Assembly (NCBI GenBank): GCA_965204565.1
Contig: CBDBEU010000005.1
Location: forward strand, 2,108,001-2,172,000
DNA from: CBDBEU01 sp965204565
GTDB lineage: Bacteria; Pseudomonadota; Alphaproteobacteria; Rhizobiales; TMED25
Length of the DNA stretch: 64,000 bases
Reading direction: 5' to 3'
Part shown: one piece after another, positions 26,551-35,586 of the stretch
Numbering within the stretch: the first letter of the stretch is position 1
Layout of the letters: every line of letters starts with the position of its first letter
Program-made: the position numbers and the translations under genes
Notes under the pieces: model-generated
Database searches by the model: none
What the model saw: the letters and a program-made list of their open reading frames with translations, nothing else
Told to the model about the DNA's origin: nothing

Positions 26551-27159
26551 ATGACGATTACCGCCGAGCCTGCCGGCACGTCCGAGCCATCGCTGGTTGC
26601 CGCATTGAAGGCGGGCGATGAAAGTGCGGCCGAAACATTGGTGCGCAACCATGCACCGTGGATGCTCACGGTTGCCCGGCAAATAACGGACAGTTCAGCG
26701 ACCGCGGAGGACCGTGTTCAGGACGCCCTGATCGACGCACTGCGTAATATCGGTGATTTTGAGGAACGCTCAAGCCTGAAGAGCTGACTGCATCGCATTG
26801 TCATCAATCAGGCATTGATGAAGCTCAGGGCCAGGCGGACCCGGAATGAATCGCCCATCGATGATTTGCTGCCGACCTTCGATGAGGCCTCGTGCCGGGT
26901 CGAAGGGACGTGGCAGTTTCTGGCAACCCCGGATCAGGTGTTCGAGAGTGCTGAGCGCCGTGAACTGGTGCATGAAAAGATCAGAGGATTGCCGGAAATT
27001 TACCGGTTGGTTCTTCAGTTGCGAGACATTGAAGAAATGACGCCGCGTGAGGTGGCCGATGCTCTGGGCTTGACCGAGACGAATGTGAAAGTCCGTCTGC
27101 ACAGAGCGCGCTCGGCGCCGAAGAAGCTGCTTGAAGCTCTGCTCAGGGGAGAGTTGTGA
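26551..27159 (+). pseudogene. ECF-type RNA polymerase sigma factor with an internal TGA
   Basis: Sigma-70 family region 2 spans about residues 15-80 (LVRNHAPWMLTVARQITDSS, then AEDRVQDALIDALRNIGDFE). Region 4 is at about residues 135-190 (KIRGLPEIYRLVLQLRDIEE, then ADALGLTETNVKVRLHRARS). The frame is continuous from ATG 26551 to TGA 27157-27159 except for TGA 26785-26787, at a position where the family usually has Trp (SSLKS-W-LHRIVINQALMKL). A TGG-to-TGA change is the simplest explanation. The anti-sigma gene that follows is intact. Without readthrough the product would stop after region 2. Confidence 0.82.
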
Positions 27160-27160
27160 G

Positions 27161-27472
27161 GTGACGGCACTTTTCCTCAGGCAACTGATGAGGTGGATGC
27201 GTGGCATGATGCTGAAGCACATACCGATGATGATCACCTGCGGGCAATTCGAGGATTTCATTTTCGCCTATCTGGAAGATGATCTGACGGCAAGACAGAA
27301 GTTCGTGTTTGGGCTTCACCTCAAGGTGTGCCGGGAGTGCCGCGAATATCTTGACGCCTATCGGCGCACGATTGAACTTTCCAAACAGGCGTTCGAAGAC
27401 CCCGATCGACCGGTTCCGGCTGAAGTGCCGGAGGATTTGGTAAAAGCGGTACTCGACGCGCGCGATGACTGA
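27161..27472 (+). CDS. zinc-finger anti-sigma factor
   Basis: A 103-residue protein starting at GTG 27161, one base after the sigma-factor stop. AGGGGAGAG lies seven bases before it. The motif HLKVCRECREYLDAYRRT (H-x3-C-x2-C, near residue 55) is the zinc-binding anti-sigma (zf-HC2/ChrR-like) module. FEDFIFAYLEDDLTARQKFV precedes it as usual. The C-terminus is acidic and no membrane helix is seen, so it should act in the cytoplasm by holding the cognate ECF sigma factor. Since that sigma gene is broken, this gene may have lost its partner. Confidence 0.82.
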   Translation: MTALFLRQLMRWMRGMMLKHIPMMITCGQFEDFIFAYLEDDLTARQKFVFGLHLKVCRECREYLDAYRRTIELSKQAFEDPDRPVPAEVPEDLVKAVLDARDD

Positions 27473-27569
27473 GTGCAGCGCGCCGAACAGCGCGCTTGCC
27501 TGGGCGACCGGCTTCTAGCCCAAACGATGTGCGCGGGTTGCGCCGGGGAGCCGGTTGCCGGCAATCCGG

Positions 27570-28802
27570 TCACCTTGATGCCAGCCAGTCGGAGATGACG
27601 CGGGCCGCTTGTGCCGCACCATCGGCGGCATTGATTTCGCGCCTGATTTCCACGGCAGATTGACGCCATTGCGGTTCGTCGATAACCGCGCGTACACAGT
27701 TGCGGATATCTTTGGAGGTGACATTCTCCTCGGTAAAGCGCCATCCAACGCCACAGTCGGCAACACGGTCGAGGTTCCACTGCTGGTCAATATGAGTGGC
27801 AATGCCAAGAACCGGCACGCCGTAGGACAGGCACTGGTAGACCGTGCCGTTTCCACCGTGACAGACGGCGAGTGCCGCGTGCGGCAGAACATCATCAGGG
27901 GCTACGAGATCAAGACAGTGGAAGTTCCGGGGGGCCTGGCCGGGAAGTGACTGCCCGCCGGTGCTCATGACCACATCGATATCAAGTGAGCCCAGACCTT
28001 CAAACAGGCGTTGCAGGAACAGGTCGGTGCCGGTCGAGCCGATGCTGGCATAGATCAGCGGGCGGTCAGATCGTGCGGGTAGCTGCCCGGGATCGGACAT
28101 CTCGCCACCTTTCCAGAAGATTGGTCCGACACGGTGGAAATTTGCCGGCAAATTGTCGCGTGTGGGGAACAGCCGGGCCAGATCGGGCAATAGGTTCAGG
28201 TCGCCGTAAATGTGTTCAATCAGGTTGGCGCGGGGCGGCAGGCCAAGGCGCTTGCGGTAGTGATTGAAGGGGCGTGCCCACATCCACGACAAAATGTCCT
28301 TTACCATGGGACCGATGGCGGCGACGGCGCGTTTTCCGATGATACGTCGCAACAAGAGCTCTTCAGGAACACTGCGGACACCATCGTAATAGTTGGTCCA
28401 CAAGGTGTTCAGAATGCTGCAATAGGGCATGCGGCGAAATTCGGCAGAGATCGACATGGTCCAGCGGAAATCGCCGACAACGAGGTCCGGCTTGACGCGA
28501 TCCAGGACTTCCAGATCTGCAGCCACGCACTTTTCAAGCAACTCGCCGGAGTAGTAGTCCATCCGGGAGCGGCGCGTATAGGCCATGATGTGTTCCGGGT
28601 CAGGGGTGTAGATCTCGTGGCGTGCAAAACCCTGTTCATCGATGAGACGCGCCCAGCCTCCGCTGGCGGCAAATTCAATCCGATGACCGGCATTTCGCAG
28701 GTGCAAAGCGATTTCGATGACCCGCGTGGTGTGTGACAGGTAATGTCCATCGCAGGCCACGAGGATCGTACAGGCGTCTGAATTACCCATTCCGGGGACC
28801 AT
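27570..28802 (-). CDS. MGT/UGT-type glycosyltransferase (GT1, GT-B fold)
   Basis: A 410-residue protein with the N-terminal ILVACDGHYLSHTTRVIEIA acceptor-domain start. The C-terminal UDP-sugar-binding domain reads YASIGSTGTDLFLQRLFEGL, then LVAPDDVLPHAALAVCHGGN and GTVYQCLSYGVPVLGI. The HGGNGT-type loop and downstream D-Q-x-W motif (IDQQWNLDRV) are typical of macrolide, flavonoid and glycolipid transferases (MGT/CrtX-like). The acceptor cannot be predicted. The start is uncertain: ATG 28802 and ATG 28790 both lack a clear ribosome-binding sequence. It is convergent with the sigma/anti-sigma pair and appears intact. Confidence 0.8.
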   Translation of the reverse strand: MVPGMGNSDACTILVACDGHYLSHTTRVIEIALHLRNAGHRIEFAASGGWARLIDEQGFARHEIYTPDPEHIMAYTRRSRMDYYSGELLEKCVAADLEVLDRVKPDLVVGDFRWTMSISAEFRRMPYCSILNTLWTNYYDGVRSVPEELLLRRIIGKRAVAAIGPMVKDILSWMWARPFNHYRKRLGLPPRANLIEHIYGDLNLLPDLARLFPTRDNLPANFHRVGPIFWKGGEMSDPGQLPARSDRPLIYASIGSTGTDLFLQRLFEGLGSLDIDVVMSTGGQSLPGQAPRNFHCLDLVAPDDVLPHAALAVCHGGNGTVYQCLSYGVPVLGIATHIDQQWNLDRVADCGVGWRFTEENVTSKDIRNCVRAVIDEPQWRQSAVEIRREINAADGAAQAARVISDWLASR

Positions 28803-29244
28803 AATCAGTCAAGCGCGACCTTCCATGCTGCGCATGTGCCGTGTTGTGGCTGTGTGAAGGGCAAGGGGACATTGTCTGTCAGCCGAAAAGGGCAGGTATC
28901 GTTTCACAAAAAGGTGGTCCGGGCAGGTGGCCCCGGGGGCTTCAGATTGATCAACTATCGTCACGGCATTGCCAAGCATGTCGATGCCTGCCTCCACCTT
29001 ATACGATAGCTTGATTCATCTTCGCCATTTGCGGGTGTTGCGGTGGGTGTAAATCACCAAACTGATGATGTCGACTCCGGTCAAACCGATTGGTCCTGCG
29101 GTGGTTTTTAACCAACGGAATTGAAACGCTGCAATATCGCAGGCTTGGGTGGCGCTTGCGCGTTGACCTTCAGCGCCAACAGCCAGCTGTCGCGTTCACG
29201 AAGGGCACTTCCGGGGTTTGGCAATGATGTTGTGTCCCCTTCGG
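28803..29244. other. intergenic stretch without a recognised gene
   Basis: About 440 bases between the glycosyltransferase start and the end of the hydrolase gene. Six-frame reading shows only short frames without recognisable domains. No transfer RNA, rho-independent terminator or IS end was recognised. Confidence 0.5.
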
Positions 29245-30099
29245 TTAAAGATGCTGCCGCAAGAACGCTGCCATCGGGTCGTAAGAGGTGCGTGTCGCGC
29301 GCTTGTCCTGATCGATATAGAGCACCTGAATATCGCCGCCTGCCTTGCGATAGTTCGCGGCAAAGCGCTCGGGTTCGTTGAAGTCGAGCGGGGAGGCGGG
29401 ATCGCGATAATCATGGACCGGATCGGGCCTTCCCTGCACCCAAAGTGCCGGCAGAGTGGCGACCGCCTCGCCATTTTCCAGCGCCAGCACCGGGTTGCCC
29501 TCGGCCATCGCTTCCTCGGTGCGCCAGTAAAGATCATGGCGTTCGGGCAGATCGCCCACCCAGGCCGGCGGATTGGCCTTGCTGCGGGCGCGCGATGCGT
29601 TTTTGTATCGCGACAAGGGATTGATCACCGGCCACAACATGCCGACGCAGCGCACGCTTGCGTCAATGCAGGCGCCGCCGCCTTCAAGGGCAATCGATGC
29701 GTATCGCGGGTCGAGCGGGCGCATGGCCGCCAGCATCGCCAGATGCCCGCCGCTTGATTTGCCGGTGATGCCGATGCGCCCGGCATCGATGTTGAGGTCA
29801 CTGACATGCGCCTTCAGCCAGCATATGGCGTAATTGATATCGATCAGCGAGGTTGGATAGCCGTCGCCAGCATGACGGAAATCGAGTGCGGCGGCGGCGA
29901 TGCCGGCTTCTGCCAGTACTTCATCGCATGGCCCACATTCGTTCAGATCGCCTTTCGACCAGCACCCGCCATGCAGGTCGATCACTGCCGGAAAGGGCCC
30001 CGTACCCGCCGGACAGAACAGGCGCATGATCATCGCCCGGCCATCATGGTGGAAATATTCGATGTCCTCGCGCGCGTGGTTTAGCGTTTCGGTGGTCAT
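29245..30099 (-). CDS. alpha/beta-hydrolase (esterase/arylformamidase-like)
   Basis: A 284-residue serine hydrolase. The oxyanion-hole motif is VIDLHGGCWSKGD near residue 45. The nucleophile elbow ITGKSSGGHLAM (G-x-S-x-G, Ser near residue 118) follows a typical AICWLKAH helix. An Asp is in WVQGRPDPVHDYRDP. The C-terminal catalytic His is not obvious; the stretch near YIDQDKR may hold the counterpart. The fold resembles the BD-FAE/kynurenine-formamidase group. ATG 30099 has GAGGGAG about nine bases upstream, and an in-frame start at 30135 is less supported. It is divergent from the TauD-family gene across about 170 bases, so the two may share regulation. Confidence 0.75.
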   Translation of the reverse strand: MTTETLNHAREDIEYFHHDGRAMIMRLFCPAGTGPFPAVIDLHGGCWSKGDLNECGPCDEVLAEAGIAAAALDFRHAGDGYPTSLIDINYAICWLKAHVSDLNIDAGRIGITGKSSGGHLAMLAAMRPLDPRYASIALEGGGACIDASVRCVGMLWPVINPLSRYKNASRARSKANPPAWVGDLPERHDLYWRTEEAMAEGNPVLALENGEAVATLPALWVQGRPDPVHDYRDPASPLDFNEPERFAANYRKAGGDIQVLYIDQDKRATRTSYDPMAAFLRQHL

Positions 30100-30270
30100 G
30101 GTGCCAAACTCCCTCAAGCTGGCCGCGCGCACCATTGAGGCTTGCGGCGATGGGCTAGTTATTGTGCACTCCTAGCAGGCAGAATAGCCACGATCTGCGA
30201 TACTAGGCTATTATCACCGACAATTCGCTCGAAGACTTGAAAAAACAACACATATGGCAGGGGTCGACAG

Positions 30271-31131
30271 ATGACGCAGACAGCTTGTTTAGCAGCTCAT
30301 CAGGACTATCGGTTTTTCGAAATTCGCCCGGTAGCCGGTTCGCTTGGCGCGGAGATCACTGGAATTGATCTGGGCGCGCTCAACGATGACATGTTCGATG
30401 AGGTCTACCGCGCCTTTGTCGAGTATCAGGCGATCATCTTCCGCGATCAGAAACTCACCTCCGACCAGTATCTGGCGTTCGGCAAGCGATGGGGCGAAAT
30501 CCAGTTCTACCCCTATGCCAAGGGCCTGGAATCGCATCCCGAGATCCTCGAAATCCTGCGCACCGAGCAGGATGAGGTCGCCTTCGGCAATCTGTGGCAT
30601 ATCGACGGCAGCAACTACACCATCCCGCCCAAGGCAACGATGCTCTATGCGCTGGAAGTGCCGCCGGCGGGCGGCGATACCATGTTCGCCAATATGTATG
30701 CGGCCTATGAAACATTGTCGCCGGGAATGAAGGCGTTTGTCGATCCGCTCAAGGCGCTCAATGTCGGCCAGCGCGAGTTCGCGTTTTTCTCGGGCATCAA
30801 GAGCATGGAGCAGAAGGATCCCGGCGAGATGGTGGTCTCCACCCTTCACCCGGTGGCCCGCACCCATCCCGACACAGGGCGAAAATCGCTTTATGTCGGC
30901 CACCGCATCGAACAGTTTGAAGATTTCAGCGCCGAAGAAACCGCACCGCTGGTCGCCCAACTGCGCAGCCATGCGTTGCGCCCGGAATTTACCTGCCGGC
31001 TGCGCTGGCAGGTGGGCTCGCTGGCGATCTGGGACAATCGCTGCACCCAGCACTATGCGGTTGACGACTATGTCGGCCATCACAGGCGCATGCACCGCAT
31101 CACCATCAAGGGCGAGGAAGCACCATTCTAG
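30271..31131 (+). CDS. TauD/TfdA-family Fe(II)/2-oxoglutarate dioxygenase
   Basis: A 286-residue non-haem iron dioxygenase. LGAEITGIDLGALND opens the domain. The iron-binding HxD is in NLWHIDGSNYTIPP (about residue 111), and the distal His and 2-oxoglutarate-binding Arg are in DNRCTQHYAVDDYVGHHRRM (about residues 250-270). The second ligand His of the triad is the one in TQHYAV. Members oxidise taurine, aryloxyalkanoates, sulfate esters or other small acids; the substrate here is unknown. A divergent hydrolase gene suggests a two-step catabolic pair. Intact. Confidence 0.85.
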   Translation: MTQTACLAAHQDYRFFEIRPVAGSLGAEITGIDLGALNDDMFDEVYRAFVEYQAIIFRDQKLTSDQYLAFGKRWGEIQFYPYAKGLESHPEILEILRTEQDEVAFGNLWHIDGSNYTIPPKATMLYALEVPPAGGDTMFANMYAAYETLSPGMKAFVDPLKALNVGQREFAFFSGIKSMEQKDPGEMVVSTLHPVARTHPDTGRKSLYVGHRIEQFEDFSAEETAPLVAQLRSHALRPEFTCRLRWQVGSLAIWDNRCTQHYAVDDYVGHHRRMHRITIKGEEAPF

Positions 31132-31147
31132 GGGCTCGTGCCTTCAC

Positions 31148-31258
31148 CTATCGCGGAATCTCGACGCTAAAGCGCGCCGGGCCCGACAGGAAATAAATGC
31201 CGGCGCCGATGGCCACCGCGATGTCTATAATCAGCGCCAGTTCTACCCAATCGTTCAT
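31148..31258 (-). CDS. small predicted single-pass membrane protein (36 residues)
   Basis: Reading from ATG 31258 to TAG 31148-31150: MNDWVELALIIDIAVAIGAG, then IYFLSGPARFSVEIPR. It has one hydrophobic helix (about residues 6-25) and a basic, Pro-containing tail. A GAGG ribosome-binding sequence lies nine bases upstream. It sits convergently just after the dioxygenase. No family is recognised. Hydrophobic composition plus a good start signal are the only support. Confidence 0.4.
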   Translation of the reverse strand: MNDWVELALIIDIAVAIGAGIYFLSGPARFSVEIPR

Positions 31259-31441
31259 ACGCAAACCCTCACGTCCGGCGGGCACTATGCGGCCAGGCAC
31301 AGCCGGTCGCCCGCCCGGCGATCGTCAAATCCGATCATTTGTGAAAGCCGGATCAGCGTGCGCAGTTTCCCAATCTGCCCTGCCGAGGTATGGTTTGACT
31401 TCTCGGTCCGAAAGTTCGGAGCTTTTTGAAAGGACAGGGCG

Positions 31442-31633
31442 ATGTCACAGGCGTTCATGAAATGCCCCAATACAGCCAAACCGTTCTATGTCGGTTTGAA
31501 CATGGAATGGGGCGAGTTGGAGTGCTTGGACCTGGGTGGCGTTGACCAGAAGATCTCGCATTGCCCCCATTGCGGGCAGACGCATCGGTTTGAAAAGAAC
31601 GATCTGTTTTTACGTGCCGATGGCGCCGGGTAG
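31442..31633 (+). CDS. small conserved-looking protein with a CPHCG zinc-ribbon half-site
   Basis: A 63-residue protein, MSQAFMKCPNTAKPFYVGLN, with Cys8 and a later SHCPHCGQTHRFEKNDLFL segment. The three cysteines and nearby histidines suggest a degenerate zinc ribbon. ATG 31442 is preceded by AAAGGACAGGGCG. The start region is well placed and the codon use looks coding. Function unknown. The stretch 31259-31441 holds nothing else recognised. Confidence 0.6.
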   Translation: MSQAFMKCPNTAKPFYVGLNMEWGELECLDLGGVDQKISHCPHCGQTHRFEKNDLFLRADGAG

Positions 31634-31640
31634 GACGGGT

Positions 31641-32306
31641 TCAGTCGTAGCGCACTTCAATGGCGGGCTCGAGGTTGCGGGGCTTTGCCGGTGTGTCGCT
31701 TTTGGCGATCCTTTGATGATGCACCATGCGCCATACATGGTAGGCGATGCGGTGGAGCCATCGCATGGCATCCATGCGCCGTGGCGCTTCGGCGGCATCG
31801 ATCTCACCGGTCGAAGCGCGGGCAATCAATTGATCGCGGCAGCAATAACGCCGGTCGCTTAGGAATCTGCGCAACAGGTCGATTTGTTTGTCAGCTTCGG
31901 CGAGATCTTGCGCGCTTGCGATTGCGGCCAGCATGTTGTGTACCTGCATACTGAGTTCGGAAAATTCGGCATCCTGGAGAATGGTCCTCACCCGTTTGTG
32001 CTGACGGCAGCGATGATAGAGCCGCGCCGTGTGATCGAGGGTATGGATCACCGCCATATGCCGGCGATGGGTGACCGTCTGGCTGGGATCGGACCGATGT
32101 GTTCGGAAAAGCACTGCGTCTCCTCTTCGGCGGTACGCACGGCTTCGAGCCTCAGTTCGATATTCCCCTCACGCTCACTGGCCAGTTGGTCTGCCAAAAC
32201 GCGGAATAGGAGATTGCCGACGTCGGAAGTGATGGCGGCCGCCGCGTCGCTTGCAGCTGCCGGGTCAGACAGCAGGCGGTCGTCAAGGCGCGCTACAATC
32301 TGAGAC
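31641..32306 (-). pseudogene. Na/Pi-cotransporter family protein, C-terminal PhoU-like fragment
   Basis: On the minus strand, one frame reads IVARLDDRLLSDPAAASDAA and LASEREGNIELRLEAVRTAE, and after a shift near 32050 the other reads HTLDHTARLYHRCRQHKRVR, AEFSELSMQVHNMLAAIASA and ALRWLHRIAYHVWRMVHH-like sequence to TGA. This is the cytoplasmic PhoU-like helical tail of Na+/phosphate (NptA/YjbB-type) cotransporters. The membrane part is missing, cut off where the IS3 remnant begins at about 32311, and a frameshift affects the rest. Confidence 0.65.
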
Positions 32307-32310
32307 CTGT

Positions 32311-33190
32311 CTAGCCCCCATGGTTTGGGCCACTAATTTGCGATTTGTCCAAGATGGTTCCGGTTACCGGCGTTTGCATGCCGAGAGCGTAATGGTTGCG
32401 GATCCGGTTGTACTGTTCAAGCCGGATATCGATGACGATCCGAGACTGGCGTGTGGTCGTGAACCACTCGGTGTTGAGGCGTTCGCGGCGGAGTGTTCCG
32501 TTGAAGCGCTCGTTGTAGCCGTTCTCCCAGGGCGATCCCGAATAGATCCGGATGGGTTGAATGCCGACACGCTGAAGCCGGTCCCGGAATGGCGCGGCCG
32601 CAAACCCGGGTCCATTGTCGGAACGGAGGTACTCAGGCTTGCCGCGCTTAAGCAGCAGTGGAGAAAGCGCCTCCGGCACATCGGCTGAACCCATCCTGGC
32701 GGCAACGCCCACACACAGAGCTTCGCGCGTATACTCGCCGAGCACGGTCAACATCCTGCAAGGCCGGCCGTTGCTCAGCTTGTCGTGCACAAGATCGATC
32801 GCCCGGATGTGGTTCGGATAGCTCGGTCTCAGCCGGATCACCGGGGCACCATGACGATAGAGGCGCTTGCGCTTCTTGTGCCGGGCCGGCAGCTGCAAAC
32901 CCTCTTCGCGCCACAACCGCTCAACCTTCTTGTGATTTGTCGGCCAACCTTCAGGCTGCAACAGCTCGTCGACTTTGCGGTATCCGTATCGCCCGTACTG
33001 CTTGGCCGGCCGGATCAATGCCGGCGGCAGCTAATCATCGTGTTGAGGTCTGGATTTGTACTGTTGCGTTGAGCGTGCGACGCCGACCTCGCGACATGTG
33101 CGCCGCTCCGACGTTCCGAGCTTCTGGCGCACATGCACAACGGCCTGACGAAGGTCGTTCGTCGTCAGGCGTTCGGCTTTCCCCGACATT
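32311..33190 (-). mobile_element. IS3-family element, degenerate
   Basis: The minus strand carries most of an IS3-type OrfB. Motifs are YGYRKVDELLQPEGWPTNHK, the HIRAIDLVHDKLSNGRPCRM DDE Asp strand, EYLRSDNGPGFAAAPFRDRL (second Asp, D-N-G-P-x-F), and GSPWENGYNERFNGTLRRER (catalytic Glu). An OrfA-like or upstream piece, MSGKAERLTTNDLRQAVVHV, lies at 33120-33190 and is separated by a stop and small deletions. It truncates the Na/Pi-cotransporter remnant on one side and abuts the IS5/IS427-like remnant on the other. Confidence 0.82.
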
Positions 33191-33299
33191 CCCCAATTAG
33201 AACGCCATTTCGATCATGCTGCCGCTGTTTTGCGTACGGATCAAGCCTCTTGAGCAGGCTGTGTCGTGGTTCGGGCATCCGGTTCGTGAACCGGGTGCG

Positions 33300-34032
33300 A
33301 TTTATGGCTGCTGCAACGGGCTTGAACTGGAATGCGGTCTGACCGGCACCCGTCGGGTCAGACCCGTCGAGCCGCTTTTCGCCCGGGTTTGATCGCCGAC
33401 AGCCGCCTCGGCCGGTTGGAACGCGATGGCTCGGGCGTGGCGGACGCCCCGCGCTCCGATCCTGATGAGGCCGGTCGGCCATCTCCTCCGGCAGGCGCTG
33501 AGGATACGCCTGACCGGCTGTTCCTCGACAGCTCCTGCATCAAGGTTCATCGCTGCGCCGGCGGCGGAAAAGGGGGGCCTTCGCCCATGGTATCGGCCGC
33601 ACCAAAGGCGGACGCAATACCGGGCTCCACGCCGTCCGCGACCACAAGGGCCGCCCCATGTTTTTGTCAATTGCGTCCTGCTCCCGACGCCCGGAAACGT
33701 GCATGATTGCAAGGTCGCACAGCGCTGCATCGAGGCCATGCCGCCATCCGCCGAACCTGTCACCGACAAAGGCCGTGACGGCCGGGAACTGCGCGAACGG
33801 CTTGAAGAGCGCGGGACCGGGCCCGTCATCCCGCCGCGAAAGAACCGCAGGATCCGATATCACGACGATCAGGCCATCTACAGGGAGCGAGATATCACCG
33901 AACGCATGTTCTGCCGTCTCAAAGACTGGCGGCGCATCGCAACTCGTTTCGAGCGCAACATTAAAAACGTCATGGCAGCTATCGCGCTCGCCGCAGCCCT
34001 CATCTCGTGGCTACAATGAGTCCCGACCCTAG
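33300..34032 (+). mobile_element. IS5/IS427-like element, degenerate
   Basis: Plus-strand pieces of an IS5-superfamily transposase: RLFLDSSCIKVHRCAGGGKG (catalytic Asp strand) near 33520, GRTKGGRNTGLHAVRDHKGR in a second frame near 33600, and in a third frame PVIPPRKNRRIRYHDDQAIY, ERDITERMFCRLKDWRRIAT (catalytic Glu helix) and FERNIKNVMAAIALAAALIS. The frame shifts at least twice. The right end at about 34010-34032 matches short terminal fragments at 3655-3685 and 14911-14957. The left boundary is unclear; 33191-33300 shows no gene. Confidence 0.78.
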
Positions 34033-34121
34033 ACGTCTGGACCGACAGGGTGACATGGCATTTCAGTCAACGCAACAGCGTGATTTTTTTAACGCTCGCG
34101 AAATACCGGGCGGATCGGCTG

Positions 34122-34616
34122 TCAGGGTTTTGCCGCGCCATGGGTCGAATGATCCATGGTTGGAGCCGGAGCAGGTTCGCGCGGTTCGACGACATTGAAC
34201 TCCAGGTCAATGCTGCCGGCTTGCTCGAAAACCACGGAGATTAGCAAAATCTCGCCGGGCTTTGGGGTTTCCCTCAGCCCCATGATCATCAGATGCAGAC
34301 CGCCTGGCGCAAACTCAACCTCACCTTTGGCCGGGACTTCAATAGTGCCGACAGGTCTCATCTTCATCACACCGTCTATCATGGTGTGGGTGTGGAGTTC
34401 GACGCGATTGGCCAGCGGTGAGTTCGCCGACACGACGCGGTCGGGCCCGGCACCGTGGTTGATGATTTTCATATAGCCGGCGGCGGGGCGGTTGGCGATG
34501 GTGAGCCGTGCCCAGGGGTGCTCGATGCTGAGCGCGCCAAGTTTGTAGTCGCGGGCATCAGCCTGGACGATCACCAACAACATGGCTGTGATTGCCATCA
34601 GTGTGAGTCTGCTCAT
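34122..34616 (-). CDS. periplasmic copper chaperone PCu(A)C
   Basis: A 164-residue secreted protein that binds Cu(I) and helps metallate cytochrome oxidase CuA or CuB sites. An N-terminal signal peptide (MSRLTLMAITAMLLVIVQAD, cleavage near ADA) is followed by the PCuAC fold. Metal-site motifs are VELHTHTMIDGVMKMRPV (H-x(n)-M) and LHLMIMGLRETPKPGE (H-x-M). A His-containing tail, MDHSTHG, may add copper capacity. ATG 34616 has AAGGAAG six bases upstream. Another predicted secreted protein gene lies 54 bases upstream on the same strand. Intact. Confidence 0.88.
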   Translation of the reverse strand: MSRLTLMAITAMLLVIVQADARDYKLGALSIEHPWARLTIANRPAAGYMKIINHGAGPDRVVSANSPLANRVELHTHTMIDGVMKMRPVGTIEVPAKGEVEFAPGGLHLMIMGLRETPKPGEILLISVVFEQAGSIDLEFNVVEPREPAPAPTMDHSTHGAAKP

Positions 34617-34670
34617 TGCGGCTTCCTTCTGGTTTTCATGGCTTTTGACCACATCCTTCAGACATTGCAA

Positions 34671-35030
34671 CTATCGAGCTATTGCGGCTGGGATTGCACG
34701 CCGTGTGAGAATGAACAGATCCATCAGGTGAAACACTTTCGCATGGACGACAGTCAGATCTTTCGGGTCAATGCCACGGCGCACGATGCGCACCGGGCGA
34801 TAGCTGATTGAAGCGAAACTGGAGCAAGCTTGTTCTGCCAGATACCGATCCATCGCCACTTGGTCGCCCAGATTCATAGCGTCGGTGAATGCGGTGGCTG
34901 CTTGTTCGCGTGCGCAGCCGATGACGTCATGTTCGACAATTTCCTGTGACGCATTCTGTGCAGCCGCAGCGTTCAGCCAAGCCACAGCAAGCAACGCGGC
35001 GAGCGCCATTGATGCAGTGGGGCGTGTCAT
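34671..35030 (-). CDS. small secreted protein of unknown function
   Basis: A 119-residue protein with a clear signal peptide, MTRPTASMALAALLAVAWLN, ending near AAAA-QN. The mature part contains two or three cysteines (IGCAREQAAT, EQACSSFASI), helical and mixed character, and a basic C-terminus. No family is recognised. ATG 35030 is used, with a GGTGGGAT/GAGG-like sequence close upstream. It precedes the PCuAC gene on the same strand with 54 bases between, so a role in the envelope or metal handling is possible. Its upstream side is close to an IS1380 remnant. Confidence 0.6.
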   Translation of the reverse strand: MTRPTASMALAALLAVAWLNAAAAQNASQEIVEHDVIGCAREQAATAFTDAMNLGDQVAMDRYLAEQACSSFASISYRPVRIVRRGIDPKDLTVVHAKVFHLMDLFILTRRAIPAAIAR

Positions 35031-35035
35031 CACCT

Positions 35036-35106
35036 CTATCCCACCGCCGACAGCTCGTCCTTGATGGCCTGTTCCCAACTGTCGGGGTCGAAGCCGAACG
35101 GTCCGC
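35036..35106 (-). pseudogene. C-terminal stub of an unknown gene cut by IS1380
   Basis: Leaving IS1380 copy B on the minus strand, the sequence reads RGPFGFDPDSWEQAIKDELS, then AVG and a stop. This does not match the IS1380 sequence of copies A and C after the shared FGD. It is best seen as the last ~23 residues of a host gene whose body was lost. It ends just before the secreted-protein gene, so it was probably the upstream gene of that operon. Confidence 0.45.
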
Positions 35107-35541
35107 GATCGCCGAACCGGTTGGAACACAAACAGCGGATGGCAGCAGGTGCAGGCGAAGTGTCCATTCCAGGCGGCACCTTCCTGCTCGCCATGGAATC
35201 CATGGCGAGCAGGATGGCCCTGGGCGGATGCCGCGCGTGCACCCGGTCAATCCGTTGCCCCGACAGATCGGTCGGTGCGGGGATCGACAGGCTCATGGCC
35301 GACCATGTCCGTCAAGCCGAGCGCGTCATCAAGCTCGCGGCAGGCCGGTCATCCGGCGTCGGTGGTGATTCCGCAACCGTGGAACTCGAACTTCAGGCGG
35401 CGGTCGAAATCGAGCCGAATAGGCCCGTCAACCGGTTCACCCGCCGGGTTCGCCATATGCCGCGCCCCAAAATGCGCTCAAGACATTGATTCTCATCACA
35501 GAACCAACGATCAATCAATGGAGCCATATGGGAAATGCGGG
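35107..35541 (-). mobile_element. IS1380-family element, copy B, 5' fragment with deletion
   Basis: The minus-strand sequence matches the left part of copies A and C: the terminal CCCATATGGCTCCATTG, then RMWRTRRVNRLTGLFGSISTA-type transposase start, the QRIDRVHARHPPRAILLAMD segment, and a stop inside the FGD block at 35107. An internal part present in copies A and C is deleted. It carries only the 5' portion of the transposase, out of frame, and is not mobile. Confidence 0.78.
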
Positions 35542-35586
35542 TTAAAGCAGTTGCAAGCACTGATGGGAGACCACCCCAAATTATCT

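Noticed and set aside
27161..27472. Earlier start (27131) for the anti-sigma gene
   Set aside because: It would overlap the sigma gene by about 30 bases and encode residues without family similarity; GTG 27161 has a well-spaced AGGGGAGAG sequence.
30289..31095. 268-residue minus-strand open frame
   Set aside because: It is a shadow of the TauD-family dioxygenase, whose iron-binding motifs fix the coding strand.
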